DNA from: Flavobacterium sp. ACN6
GTDB taxonomy: Bacteria; Bacteroidota; Bacteroidia; Flavobacteriales; Flavobacteriaceae
DNA: 64,000 nucleotides
Direction of reading: 5' to 3'
Assembly (NCBI RefSeq): GCF_002304005.1
Contig: NZ_MRCQ01000007.1
Location: 124,001-188,000 of the forward strand
The notes below the pieces were generated by a model. It was not told where the DNA came from and made no database searches. It saw only the letters and a list, made by a program, of their open reading frames with translations. Positions 34,273 to 43,117 of the stretch are shown piece after piece (within the stretch, counting starts at the first letter, position 1; each line of letters opens with the position of its first letter). A program made the position numbers and the translations under genes.

Positions 34273-35301
34273 ATGAAAAATTTTACCATTTATCTTATAC
34301 TTTTCTTCTTTTTAATAGTAAGTAAAGTAATAGGACAGGAAACCTTTGAATCGGAAGCGAAAAGAATCGCCCAAAAAATTGAAAAAATTACCAAAGAAGA
34401 GAAAGAAACTTTAAAGGAAGAAGTTGAAGCGGTAAACGTTCAATTGTCTGAAGGCAAAATTACACAAGAACAGGCCGATAAACGCAAAAAAGAACTGGCA
34501 GAAGCAAGAGCGGTAATTATCGAAGAAAAAATTACTTTGGCACAAAATGAACTGAATGATTTGGTGCAGAAAAAGGTAGACGGAAAAATCAAAGAAGATT
34601 CGTCAAAAGTGTATATGATTCGCTGGAAGTCTTATAAACACAACAAAGATTCTATTCATGGAGAAAAAAGAACAACGTCGCAATTCGTATTTGCAATGGG
34701 ATTGAATAATACGATGGTTGACGGAAAACTTCAGGACTCCAACTATAGTTTTATAGGGTCGCATTTTTACGAATGGGGTTTTACGTATAACTCAAGGTTA
34801 ATGAAAAACGATAATCTGCTTCACGCTAAATACGGACTTTCATTAATGTACAACAATATTCGTCCGACAGATAACAGAAGCTTTGTTGTAAATGGAGATC
34901 AAACCAATCTAGAAGTAAATTCGGTTAATTTAAACGAATCCCGTTTTAGAAATGTTTATTTGGTCGCGCCCGTGCATTTAGAATTTGATTTTTCGAAACC
35001 AGTTGAAAGTAACGGAAAAACATATTTTAAAACTCATAAAAGTTTCCGTTTTGGAATAGGAGGTTATGCTGGAATCAATGTAAAATCTAAACAGATTTTA
35101 AAATTTGAAGATGAAGATTTAAAATATAAAACAACAATAAAAGGCGATTACAATGTAAATAACTTTATTTACGGTCTGAGTTCGTATATCGGCTATAGAG
35201 AATTAAGTTTATATTTTAAATACGATTTAAATCCATTGTTTCAGAACAATTTAATCAAAGAAAATAATATTTCGTTAGGACTTCGATTAGATTTAAACTA
35301 A
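34273..35301 (+). CDS. Exported outer-membrane beta-barrel protein with N-terminal coiled coil
   Basis: This 342-residue protein has a signal peptide ending in KVIGQ. Residues 25-110 are a highly charged coiled coil (AKRIAQKIEKITKEEKETLK, GKITQEQADKRKKELAEARA). The rest has beta-barrel character: EWGFTYNSRLMKNDNLLHAK, FRFGIGGYAGINVKS, SSYIGYRELSLYFKYDLN and a C-terminal NNISLGLRLDLN. It probably sits in the outer membrane. It follows the sigma/anti-sigma pair by 124 bases, so it may be the envelope target of that pathway. Confidence 0.65.
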   Translation: MKNFTIYLILFFFLIVSKVIGQETFESEAKRIAQKIEKITKEEKETLKEEVEAVNVQLSEGKITQEQADKRKKELAEARAVIIEEKITLAQNELNDLVQKKVDGKIKEDSSKVYMIRWKSYKHNKDSIHGEKRTTSQFVFAMGLNNTMVDGKLQDSNYSFIGSHFYEWGFTYNSRLMKNDNLLHAKYGLSLMYNNIRPTDNRSFVVNGDQTNLEVNSVNLNESRFRNVYLVAPVHLEFDFSKPVESNGKTYFKTHKSFRFGIGGYAGINVKSKQILKFEDEDLKYKTTIKGDYNVNNFIYGLSSYIGYRELSLYFKYDLNPLFQNNLIKENNISLGLRLDLN

Positions 35302-35323
35302 AAATTGGTCGTTTAGTTAGTTA

Positions 35324-35352
35324 AAAGAGCATCTCAATAGAGATGCTTTTTT
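35324..35352 (+). terminator. Intrinsic terminator after the beta-barrel gene
   Basis: AAAAGAGCATCTC, loop AATA, GAGATGCTTTTTT: an 11-13 bp stem with a T-tail ending the sigma-factor operon. Confidence 0.85.
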
Positions 35353-35388
35353 GTTTAAAAAATCATTCGAATTCCAACAGGATTTGCG

Positions 35389-35396
35389 TATTTTTG
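35389..35396 (+). promoter_or_regulatory. -7 box for dnaG
   Basis: TATTTTTG followed by CAAG, 31 bases upstream of the TTG start codon of dnaG. Confidence 0.6.
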
Positions 35397-35427
35397 CAAG
35401 CTCTCAACTTTAAAAATATTTTACACT

Positions 35428-37500
35428 TTGATTTCTCAAAATACCATAGATACTGTTTTTGAAACTGCTCGAGTAGAGGAGGTTATCGGCGATTTTGTGA
35501 ATTTAAAACGCGCAGGAAGTAATTTCAAAGGATTGAGTCCGTTCTCTGATGAACGCTCACCTTCGTTTATGGTTTCGCCGGCAAAAGGAATTTGGAAGGA
35601 TTTTAGTACGGGAAAAGGAGGGAATTCTGTTAAATTCTTAATGGAACACTCTCAATTTACCTATCCGGAAGCGATTCGGTATTTGGCTCGAAAATACAAT
35701 ATTGAAATTGAAGAAACAGAGCAGACCGACGCAGAAAAAGCAAATACAGATATTCGCGAGAGTATGTATTTGGTTTCTGAATTTGCGGCTAAATATTTTC
35801 AAGATGTTCTTTTAAATTCAGAAGAAGGAAAAGCAATTGGATATTCTTATTTTAAAGAAAGAGGATTTACCAATGAAACCATCAAAAAATTTAATTTAGG
35901 ATATTCTCCAGAAACTTGGGATGCTTTAACGAAAGAAGCCCTCGGGAAAGGATATAAATTAGAGTTTTTAGAAAGTACAGGTTTGACCATTGCTAGAGAA
36001 GATCGTCCGTTTGACCGTTTTAAAGGGCGTGTAATGTTCCCTATTCAAAGTATGTCGGGGCGTGTTTTAGGTTTTGGAGGACGTATTTTAACCAATGATA
36101 AAAAAGCGGCAAAATACCTGAATTCACCAGAAAGTGATATTTACCATAAAAGTAAAGTCCTTTACGGAATTTACCATGCCAAACAATCGATCGCCAAACA
36201 AAATAATTGTTATTTGGTTGAAGGTTATACAGATGTTATTCAGTTTAGCCAGGCCGGAATCGAAAACGTTGTGGCTTCGTCTGGAACTGCTTTAACGCCA
36301 GACCAGATTCGTTTAATAAATCGTTTGACCAGAAATATTACCGTACTTTTTGATGGAGATGCAGCGGGTTTGCGTGCTTCTATTCGAGGAATCGATTTAA
36401 TTCTGGAAGAAGGAATGAATGTTAGGGTTTGTTCTTTTCCTGACGGAGAAGATCCAGATAGTTTCGCCCGTAAAAATTCACATGATGATTTAGTTGCTTA
36501 TTTAGAAGAAAACAGCAAAGACTTTATACAGTTTAAAGCTTCGATCTTGATGGGAGAAGCTAAAAATGACCCAATCAAAAAAGCAGATTTGATTCGTGAT
36601 ATGGTAACGAGTATTTCTAAAATACCAGACCGTATTCAGCGAGAAGTATATATACAGGAGTGTGCCCGAATTATGGATATTTCGGAGCAGGTTTTGGTAA
36701 GTACTTTGGCGCAGTTAATTCAAAAAGATATTGCTGAAGCGAACAAAAAGCAAAAGCAGGAACAAAAGCCTTTTGAAGTTGTTAGAAACCAAAAACAAAG
36801 CCAAGGTAATTTTTCAGGTGGAGATCCAGAAGATCCAAGAACAGGGCCGCCAGACGATTATCCGGGAGAACCTGGCTATTATCCGGAAGCGCCCCAAGAA
36901 AAAGTAGATATTTTATACAATTTTGAAAGAAAAATTATTGAAATTCTTCTTTTGTACGGAAGTGTGGTTGAAAATTTTGAAGACGTTTTCCTAAAAGCAG
37001 ATGAAGAAGGAAATGTAAAGGAAGTTTCTGAAAAAAGAGAATATAAAGTATTCGAAAAAGTATATTTAAGTCTGCAGGAAGATGAGGTAGAATTGTCTAA
37101 TAAATTATTTCAAGATATTTATACCAATATAATTGATTTTTACAATCAAAATGAAACTTTTAGTCTAGATAAATATCTGATGCACTTACAGCCTGAATTT
37201 GCTCAGGAAGTAACCAATATTTTAATGGAAGATGAAAAATTAACCATTCATAATTGGGAAGGACAGAATATTTTTCCAAAACATAAAAGCGAAACCATTG
37301 AGCAGAATGTTTCTGAAACTATCTTTTCTATGAGATGGTATTTGGTATCTGGAATTATTTCAGAATTGAAAAATTCTATAATGACAGATCCACAAGAAGA
37401 CAATTCAGAAGTTATGGGTATGGTAGTCGATTATTCTAAACTGCTGGTTAATTTTTCAAAGAAACTAGGACGTGTAGTGGTGCCTTATCATTATCATTAA
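35428..37500 (+). CDS. dnaG: DNA primase
   Basis: This 690-residue primase makes the RNA primers for replication. The start is a TTG (protein MISQNTIDTVFETARVEEVI). The N-terminal domain aligns with the CHC2 zinc-binding domain (KGLSPFSDERSPSFMVSPAK, KDFSTGKGGNSVKFLMEH), but all four zinc-ligand positions are occupied by other residues. The core domain has RGFTNETIKKFNLGYSPE, FPIQSMSGRVLGFGGR, and the TOPRIM acidic motifs in YLVEGYTDVI and VLFDGDAAG. The C-terminal third, after a Pro/Gly-rich linker near residue 470, is the helicase-interaction region and diverges. It is monocistronic between two terminators. Confidence 0.95.
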   Translation: MISQNTIDTVFETARVEEVIGDFVNLKRAGSNFKGLSPFSDERSPSFMVSPAKGIWKDFSTGKGGNSVKFLMEHSQFTYPEAIRYLARKYNIEIEETEQTDAEKANTDIRESMYLVSEFAAKYFQDVLLNSEEGKAIGYSYFKERGFTNETIKKFNLGYSPETWDALTKEALGKGYKLEFLESTGLTIAREDRPFDRFKGRVMFPIQSMSGRVLGFGGRILTNDKKAAKYLNSPESDIYHKSKVLYGIYHAKQSIAKQNNCYLVEGYTDVIQFSQAGIENVVASSGTALTPDQIRLINRLTRNITVLFDGDAAGLRASIRGIDLILEEGMNVRVCSFPDGEDPDSFARKNSHDDLVAYLEENSKDFIQFKASILMGEAKNDPIKKADLIRDMVTSISKIPDRIQREVYIQECARIMDISEQVLVSTLAQLIQKDIAEANKKQKQEQKPFEVVRNQKQSQGNFSGGDPEDPRTGPPDDYPGEPGYYPEAPQEKVDILYNFERKIIEILLLYGSVVENFEDVFLKADEEGNVKEVSEKREYKVFEKVYLSLQEDEVELSNKLFQDIYTNIIDFYNQNETFSLDKYLMHLQPEFAQEVTNILMEDEKLTIHNWEGQNIFPKHKSETIEQNVSETIFSMRWYLVSGIISELKNSIMTDPQEDNSEVMGMVVDYSKLLVNFSKKLGRVVVPYHYH

Positions 37501-37504
37501 AAAG

Positions 37505-37548
37505 AAAAAAACTCTATCGAATGATAAATCATAAGATAGAGTTTTTAT
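37505..37548 (+). terminator. Intrinsic terminator after dnaG
   Basis: AAAAACTCTATC and GATAGAGTTTTT form a 12-bp stem around a 16-base loop, with T-rich sequence after it. Confidence 0.8.
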
Positions 37549-37602
37549 AAAGATTTTCGATTTACTTAAAAAAAAATAAAAATTAAGATCTTCGATTTGG
37601 GA

Positions 37603-38232
37603 TTAAATAATTTCTAAAGTCTTCGCTTTATTAACTAAGTCAACTAAATTAGTAACATTTAATTTAGTCAATAATCTTAGTTTGTAAGTACTGATCGTTT
37701 TTTCGTTCAGATTTAAGATTTTAGAGATTTCATTGTTTTTCTTTCCATCACTTAAGTAACGCAAAACTTCGATCTCGCGATTCGAAAGTTTTCTGTACAG
37801 ACGCTCGCTTTTGCTTTGTTTAGCAATAAGTGCCATGTTTTTGCGTACTGTTTCGTTGATGATAATTTTTCCTTCGTGTACTTTAATAATAGAATGTCCT
37901 AGAGTTTCTAGTTTTTCTGTTTTGTGCACATACCCGGAAACTCCTGCTTTAATTGCGTTTGGAGCGTACATCTGCTCAGCAAGATCACTGAAAATAACAA
38001 TTTTTGTTTTTGGGAAATTTTTTAGGATAGATTTAATTTCAAAGATACTTGAAAGACCTTCTAATTCTAGATCTAGAATTAAAATGTCGATCTCCTTCGT
38101 CTGAAGAATATCTCTAACCATTGAAAAATTGCCTACGTTGGCAACAATTGAAATTTGATCGTGGTCTTTAAAATAAGACTTAACGCCAAAGTGCGTCACA
38201 GGATGATTGTCTGCTAGACATACTTTAATCAT
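37603..38232 (-). CDS. NarL/LuxR-family response regulator
   Basis: This 209-residue protein has a receiver domain with the phosphoacceptor aspartate in IDILILDLELEG (about residue 54), the conserved acidic residues in KVCLADNHP, the switch residue in KIVIFSD and the lysine in YVHKTEK. A C-terminal LuxR helix-turn-helix follows (KLSNREIEVLRYLSDGKKNN, LNLNEKTISTYKLRLLTKLN). No sensor kinase is adjacent, so it is an orphan regulator here. Its targets are unknown. Confidence 0.93.
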   Translation of the reverse strand: MIKVCLADNHPVTHFGVKSYFKDHDQISIVANVGNFSMVRDILQTKEIDILILDLELEGLSSIFEIKSILKNFPKTKIVIFSDLAEQMYAPNAIKAGVSGYVHKTEKLETLGHSIIKVHEGKIIINETVRKNMALIAKQSKSERLYRKLSNREIEVLRYLSDGKKNNEISKILNLNEKTISTYKLRLLTKLNVTNLVDLVNKAKTLEII

Positions 38233-38325
38233 AATTTTTACCTTTTTTAGAATTGTTCATGTTTTTGGAACTGTAAAATTAATAAATAAATTCTGTAATT
38301 AATTGCAGACAAATGTTAAAAAAAA

Positions 38326-39132
38326 TTATTTTAACGTTTTTGGTATAATACACACCGGAATTGGGTCCATTTTATGCTTGTTGCTGGTGTTTAATCTTTT
38401 ATAAATTTCAAAGACAGATTTTTCTCTCCCCTCGAAGTTATCTGCCGTTTTTCCTGACTCCGCGGCTAACATCGCCCATTCGAGTTCGTCATAACTTGCG
38501 CCTAATTGATCTTCGTCGGTACGATTGTCGCCAAATAATCCATCTGTTGGTGCAGCTGTTAAAATTGATTGAGGAATTGCTAAAAATTTTCCTAAAGCAT
38601 ATACATCAGATTTCATTAAATCAGCAATTGGGCTCAAATCTACGCCGCCATCTCCATATTTGGTATAAAAACCTACTCCAAAATCTTCTACTTTGTTTCC
38701 AGTTCCGGCTACTAATAAACCATGAAGACCTGCTAAATAATATAAAGAAGTCATTCTAATACGAGCGCGGGTATTGGCTAATGATAAGCTTACTTTTGCG
38801 TCATCATCCGTTTTTGGTACAGCACTTTTAAAGGATTCAAAAACTGCTGTCAAATCAGTTTGAACTTCAGAAACATTCGGAAAACGTTTTTTTAGCTGTT
38901 CAATATGTTCCTTTGCTCTGCTCACTTGGCTTTCTGCCTGATGAATAGGCATTTCTACACATAATACTTTCAGTCCTGTCTGCGCGCATAAAGTTGAAGT
39001 TACCGCAGAGTCAACACCGCCAGAGATTCCGATTACAAAACCGTTCACTTTTGCGCTGCCAGCGTAATTTTTTAACCACTCTACAATATGCGTATTTACT
39101 TTTTCTGTCTGAATTGTACTTTTTTTAGCCAT
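38326..39132 (-). CDS. nadE: NH3-dependent NAD+ synthetase
   Basis: This 268-residue enzyme makes NAD+ from deamido-NAD+, ATP and ammonia. The ATP-pyrophosphatase loop is VIGISGGVDSAVTSTL. Further family blocks are LSLANTRARIRMTSLYYLA, VAGTGNKVEDFGVGFYTKYG, DGGVDLSPIADLMKSDVYAL and PTDGLFGDNRTDEDQLG. There is no glutaminase domain, so free ammonia is the donor. It diverges from gldB, and the two -7 boxes in the 99-base gap face each other. Confidence 0.95.
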   Translation of the reverse strand: MAKKSTIQTEKVNTHIVEWLKNYAGSAKVNGFVIGISGGVDSAVTSTLCAQTGLKVLCVEMPIHQAESQVSRAKEHIEQLKKRFPNVSEVQTDLTAVFESFKSAVPKTDDDAKVSLSLANTRARIRMTSLYYLAGLHGLLVAGTGNKVEDFGVGFYTKYGDGGVDLSPIADLMKSDVYALGKFLAIPQSILTAAPTDGLFGDNRTDEDQLGASYDELEWAMLAAESGKTADNFEGREKSVFEIYKRLNTSNKHKMDPIPVCIIPKTLK

Positions 39133-39161
39133 AATAGTTTAAGTTTTAAAATGCAGGGATG

Positions 39162-39169
39162 TATATTTG
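39162..39169 (+). promoter_or_regulatory. -7 box for gldBC
   Basis: TATATTTG followed by CAG, 62 bases upstream of the gldB ATG. Confidence 0.6.
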
Positions 39170-39212
39170 CAGAATTATTTCAAGTATACATTTACTTTAA
39201 ATTCTGCTAACA

Positions 39213-39220
39213 CAAATCTA
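39213..39220 (-). promoter_or_regulatory. -7 box for nadE
   Basis: The minus strand reads TAGATTTG (TAnnTTTG). It lies to the gldB side of the gldB box, so the two promoters converge and the two leaders are complementary for about 35 bases. Confidence 0.5.
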
Positions 39221-39231
39221 ATTAAAATAAA

Positions 39232-40188
39232 ATGAAAATTTATCGCTTTGCAGTGGTTCTGTGCCTGTTTTTTTTGTCTTGCGACCAAAAATCTAAGGTA
39301 GAAAAAGAAGTAGAGGAAATTCCTGTAGATATTAAAGTAGAACGTTTTGATAAAGTGTTTTTTGAGACAAAACCTCAAGATCTTGCAAAGGTAAAAAAGC
39401 AGTATCCTTTTTTCTTTCCTGCAGGTAATGATGATAATATCTGGCTTCAGAAAATGAACGATCCAATTTGGAAAGAAGTTTATGAAGAAGTACAAAAAAA
39501 ATACAGCAATTTTGAGCCTGTTCGTAAAGAATTTGATGCTCTTTTTCAACACGTAAAATATTATTTTCCTAAAACTAAAATTCCAAAAGTGATTACAGTT
39601 ATAGGAGAGATGGATTATACTGCAAAAGCAATTTATGCAGATAGTTTGGTAATCGTGGCTTTGGAATTGTACTTAGGAAAAGATCATAAGTTTTATGAGT
39701 TTCCAAACTACTTAAAAGAAAATTTTGAAGAAAGACAAATAATGCCAGACGTGGTTTCTAGTTTTTCTTATCGAAATATTCCAAATATGCCGGATAGAAG
39801 CTTAGTGGCGCAAATGGTTTTTGAAGGAAAACAGCTTTATGCAAAAGATTTGCTTCTTCCAGAATATACTGATGCAGAAAAAATAGGATATACACCAGAA
39901 CAGATTAAATGGTGCCAAGAAAATGAAGCCTACATGTGGCGTTATTTTATAGAAAAAGAAATGCTTTACAGCGATGATCCAAAATTAACAACCCGATTTA
40001 TGACACCGGCCCCTTTTTCTAAATTCTATCTGGAAATAGATAATGATTCTCCAGGTCGCGTAGGAGCTTGGATTGGCTGGCAGATGGTACGTTCTTACAT
40101 GAAAAACAATAGTGTTTCTTTGGCTGAATTATTTAAAGTGGAGCCCAAAGAAATTTTCGAAAAATCAAAATATAAACCTAAAAAATAA
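39232..40188 (+). CDS. gldB: Gliding motility lipoprotein GldB
   Basis: This 318-residue lipoprotein has a signal peptide ending in LCLFFLSC, with lipidation at that cysteine. The body matches GldB: PVDIKVERFDKVFFETKP, KKQYPFFFPAGNDDNIWLQK, VITVIGEMDYTAKAIYADS, RVGAWIGWQMVRSYMK. GldB is essential for gliding in F. johnsoniae and is thought to act at the inner or outer membrane in assembly of the type IX secretion/gliding machinery. The stop overlaps the gldC start by one base, and the divergent neighbour is nadE. Confidence 0.95.
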   Translation: MKIYRFAVVLCLFFLSCDQKSKVEKEVEEIPVDIKVERFDKVFFETKPQDLAKVKKQYPFFFPAGNDDNIWLQKMNDPIWKEVYEEVQKKYSNFEPVRKEFDALFQHVKYYFPKTKIPKVITVIGEMDYTAKAIYADSLVIVALELYLGKDHKFYEFPNYLKENFEERQIMPDVVSSFSYRNIPNMPDRSLVAQMVFEGKQLYAKDLLLPEYTDAEKIGYTPEQIKWCQENEAYMWRYFIEKEMLYSDDPKLTTRFMTPAPFSKFYLEIDNDSPGRVGAWIGWQMVRSYMKNNSVSLAELFKVEPKEIFEKSKYKPKK

Positions 40189-40523
40189 TGGCAGATACAA
40201 TAAATTCAGAGATTAAATTCAATATAGAATTAGACGAAAACCGTGTTCCGGAAAAACTAACATGGAGCGCACAAGATGGAGGCGTGCAGGCAGAAGAGGC
40301 AAAAGCAATTATGCTGTCTATTTGGGACAGTAAGGCAAAAGAAACAATGCGTATCGATTTATGGACAAAAGATATGCCCGTAGACGAAATGAAAATTTTC
40401 TTCCACCAGACTTTAGTTGCTATGGCGGATACTTTTAAACGCGCAACAGACGACGAAAAAATGTCAGATACAATGAAAGATTTCTGTGATTACTTCGCAG
40501 AAAAACTGGATTTGACAAAATAA
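40188..40523 (+). CDS. gldC: Gliding motility protein GldC
   Basis: This 111-residue soluble protein matches GldC in full: EIKFNIELDENRVPEKLTWS, AEEAKAIMLSIWDSKAKETM and DLWTKDMPVDEMKIFFHQTL. It has no signal peptide, so it is probably cytoplasmic. In F. johnsoniae gldC mutants glide partially, and gldB and gldC are cotranscribed. The start codon shares one base with the gldB stop, consistent with translational coupling. Confidence 0.95.
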   Translation: MADTINSEIKFNIELDENRVPEKLTWSAQDGGVQAEEAKAIMLSIWDSKAKETMRIDLWTKDMPVDEMKIFFHQTLVAMADTFKRATDDEKMSDTMKDFCDYFAEKLDLTK

Positions 40524-40541
40524 ATAGAAGTTCCAACAAAT

Positions 40542-40588
40542 AAAATTCCAAATTCCAATCGTAATAATTGGAGTTTGGAATTTTTTGT
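40542..40588 (+). terminator. Hairpin of the TTCCAAATTCCAA family after gldC
   Basis: AAAATTCCAAATTCCAAT pairs with ATTGGAGTTTGGAATTTT and is followed by a T-run, so it can terminate gldBC transcription. Its stem is the same word as in the repeats at 16241 and 60937. Confidence 0.7.
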
Positions 40589-40651
40589 TTTAAATAAAAG
40601 ATTGGAATTTAAATTTTTTATAGCCTATTTTAGTGACGTAAAATCCATTGT

Positions 40652-41314
40652 ATGTTGTTCCCATTTTTAGTAAGTCTCGTAGGATTATTTTTTTTGCTGT
40701 TAAATAGTATTCTCTTTTATTCCACTCGAAAAAACAAAGATTTTCAATATCGTATTATTACGATTTATTTGATTGGTTTATTCGTGCACGAACTGCTTTG
40801 TAATATTATTGGATTTACAGCGCCGGGAACAAATTTTTTCCTTTCGCACTATTATTTTATTTTCCAATTCATTATCCTGAGTATTTTTTTTCGAAGTTTA
40901 TTTACCAATGTTTTTTTGAAGCAGATTATTCTGTTTTTTCTGATAACTGTTTTGATTTCATTGGCGATACAATATTATAGAACGCCCGATCTTTACTGGA
41001 GGTTTAATTTGTTTGAAATTGGTGTTACTACAGCTTTATTGATTTTATATGGATTAATATTTTTAATCCAGAATTTCAAAAAAGTAAAATCTAATTATTT
41101 ATATTTTTCTAATGGATTGGTAATTTATCTAATGAGCAGTTTGAGTATATTTTTAACTGGTAATACCGATTCGGTAATTTTTACAGAACCATTCCTGCTT
41201 GATTTTTGGTTTTTTAATTCGTTGTTTTATATTTTATATCAAGCTTTGATCTTTAAGGAATGGAAAGCGCTGACTATAAAAGAAAGGCTCAAAAAATCAC
41301 TTAGGCAATTTTAA
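40652..41314 (+). CDS. Hypothetical integral membrane protein
   Basis: This 220-residue protein is almost entirely hydrophobic, with about six to seven helices (LFPFLVSLVGLFFLLLNSIL, IITIYLIGLFVHELLCNIIG, IILFFLITVLISLAIQYY, LEIGV-type helix near 125, YFSNGLVIYLMSSLSIFLTG). It has a short cytoplasmic C-terminal tail (KEWKALTIKERLKKSL). I recognise no catalytic or transport motif. It could resemble the membrane part of flavobacterial sensor proteins, but no kinase domain follows. It lies alone between two terminators. Confidence 0.7.
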   Translation: MLFPFLVSLVGLFFLLLNSILFYSTRKNKDFQYRIITIYLIGLFVHELLCNIIGFTAPGTNFFLSHYYFIFQFIILSIFFRSLFTNVFLKQIILFFLITVLISLAIQYYRTPDLYWRFNLFEIGVTTALLILYGLIFLIQNFKKVKSNYLYFSNGLVIYLMSSLSIFLTGNTDSVIFTEPFLLDFWFFNSLFYILYQALIFKEWKALTIKERLKKSLRQF

Positions 41315-41335
41315 AATAGTATCATTACAGAACAT

Positions 41336-41380
41336 AAAAAATCCAAATTCGAATCATTACGATTCGAATTTGGATTTTTT
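41336..41380. terminator. Bidirectional terminator between the membrane protein and engB
   Basis: AAAAAATCCAAATTCGAATC and its exact complement form a 20-bp stem with a 5-base loop; A- and T-runs flank it on both strands, so it can stop both convergent genes. Confidence 0.9.
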
Positions 41381-41400
41381 ATATTTTGGAATCTAACCTC

Positions 41401-42033
41401 TTAAAGAGAACTCAAAAAGTCGCTATTGTTTTTAAAAACTTCCTGATTTACTTCGTCGATATAAGTTAAGAGTTCTTCTTTACCAACTGATTCTGTAGAT
41501 GAGGTTATGAAATACTGAGGCATTTCGGCCCAGTTATTAGCAAACATTTGTTTTTTGTAAGCGGCAACATGAGAATCTATTTTTACTTTACTGATTTTGT
41601 CAGCTTTGGTAAAAATAATGCAAAACGGGATTTCGCTTTCTCCCATGTATGACATAAATTCAATATCAATTTTTTGAGCTTCATGACGTATATCAATCAA
41701 AACAAAAGCACAAACTAGTTGTTCCCTGTTTTCAAAATAATCAGTAATAAACTGCTGGAAAATTGATTTTGTCTTTTTTGAAACTTTAGCATAACCGTAA
41801 CCAGGTAAATCGACCAAAAACCAATTGTTGTTGATTTTAAAGTGATTTATTAATTGCGTTTTTCCTGGTCTTCCAGATGTTTTTGCTAAATTTTTGTGGT
41901 TGGTAATCATGTTTATCAACGATGATTTACCTACGTTTGATCTTCCTATAAAAGCATATTCCGGCAAAAAATCCTTCGGACATTTTGATGCATCAGAATT
42001 GCTGATAATAAATTCGGCGGTGTTAATTTTCAT
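41401..42033 (-). CDS. engB: Ribosome biogenesis GTPase YihA/YsxC (EngB)
   Basis: This 210-residue GTPase is required for 50S subunit maturation. The G1 motif is FIGRSNVGKSSLINM, the G3 is LVDLPGYGYAKVS, the G4 is IIFTKADKI, and the G5 region reads FITSSTES. Size and motif spacing are those of EngB. It lies 43 bases downstream of the alpha/beta hydrolase gene and probably shares its promoter. Confidence 0.95.
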   Translation of the reverse strand: MKINTAEFIISNSDASKCPKDFLPEYAFIGRSNVGKSSLINMITNHKNLAKTSGRPGKTQLINHFKINNNWFLVDLPGYGYAKVSKKTKSIFQQFITDYFENREQLVCAFVLIDIRHEAQKIDIEFMSYMGESEIPFCIIFTKADKISKVKIDSHVAAYKKQMFANNWAEMPQYFITSSTESVGKEELLTYIDEVNQEVFKNNSDFLSSL

Positions 42034-42076
42034 GGTTCTTAGTTTTAAAACCTCCTAAAAAATAAATTTTAATGGC

Positions 42077-42841
42077 TTATAAATTTTTTTCAGTAAGCCA
42101 TTTTTCAAGAACTTCATTAAATTCCTGAGGGTGCTCCATCATCGCTGCGTGTCCGCATTTGTCAATCCAGTACAACGTTGAGTTTGGTAATAATTTATCA
42201 AATTCTTCTGCAACATTTGGAGGAGTTACAGAGTCATTTTTACCCCAAATAATGCAGGTTTCTACATCCATTTTAGGTAAATCTTTGGCCATATTATGAC
42301 GAATTGCGCTTTTGGCAATCGTTAAAGTTTTGATTAATTTGATGCGGTCATTAGCAGTTGCGTATACTTCATCAATCAATTCAGGAGTTGCAATTTTTGG
42401 GTCATAAAATACATCTTCAGCTTTCTTTCTGATGTATTCATAGTCGCCTCTTCTTGGATAACTGTCTCCCATTGCGCTTTCGTAAAGTCCAGAACTTCCG
42501 GTAATTACAAGTCCGGCAACTTTTTCAGGATAAAGTTTTGTGTGGTACAAAGCAATATGTCCTCCAAGAGAATTTCCTAGAAGAATTACTCTGTCAAATC
42601 CTTTAAAAGTGATAAAATCTTTTACATACTTGGCAAAACTTTTTACGTTAGTTTTTAAAATGCTTTGAGTATATATTGGCAAATCTGGAATAACAACTTT
42701 ATATCCTTTTGTTGGGAAATATTGTGCTACACCATCAAAGTTACTTAGACCTCCCATTAACCCATGCAGAATAACGATAGGTGTACCTTCTCCAGCTTCA
42801 AAATAGCTGTATTTGCCTTCTTTTTTATAGTGTTTGTCCAT
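42077..42841 (-). CDS. Alpha/beta hydrolase
   Basis: This 254-residue protein has a classical hydrolase triad: the oxyanion region VILHGLMGGLSNF, the nucleophile serine in LLGNSLGGHIALYH, the acid in CIIWGKNDSVTPP and the histidine in DKCGHAAMMEHPQEF. It has no signal peptide, so it is cytoplasmic. The substrate is unknown. In Flavobacterium this gene commonly lies between engB and mraZ, as here. A -7 box lies 28 bases upstream. Confidence 0.93.
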   Translation of the reverse strand: MDKHYKKEGKYSYFEAGEGTPIVILHGLMGGLSNFDGVAQYFPTKGYKVVIPDLPIYTQSILKTNVKSFAKYVKDFITFKGFDRVILLGNSLGGHIALYHTKLYPEKVAGLVITGSSGLYESAMGDSYPRRGDYEYIRKKAEDVFYDPKIATPELIDEVYATANDRIKLIKTLTIAKSAIRHNMAKDLPKMDVETCIIWGKNDSVTPPNVAEEFDKLLPNSTLYWIDKCGHAAMMEHPQEFNEVLEKWLTEKNL

Positions 42842-43117
42842 CTAATCTAATGCCAATTTCAATTTCGACAAATATAGGGTTAAATAAATAAAAATGAATT
42901 TTTGCTGCCATTTTTTAACTAGATAATTTCAGTAGAATATATAATTAGCTAAAAATCAGTATTTAATGCGTTATTTGTTAAAATCTTCAAATGTTAAGAA
43001 ATCTGCATTATAATCAATTTTTTAAGAAATTTAGCGCATTATTTTTTTGAATGAATAACGTATTTAATAATCTGTTAATTAATAGTTAAGGTATTGATTG
43101 CAGGTGAATTATGAAAA
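42842..43117. other. Divergent intergenic region upstream of the dcw cluster (left part)
   Basis: The gap between the hydrolase and mraZ is 377 bases. This left part holds the hydrolase -7 box and AT-rich sequence with short repeated words (TTTGTTAA, ATTTAGCGC) but no ORF or strong hairpin. The right part contains the GTGGT boxes and the mraZ promoter. Confidence 0.5.
42869..42876 (-). promoter_or_regulatory. -7 box for the hydrolase-engB operon
   Basis: The minus strand reads TATATTTG (TAnnTTTG), 28 bases upstream of the hydrolase ATG. Confidence 0.6.
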
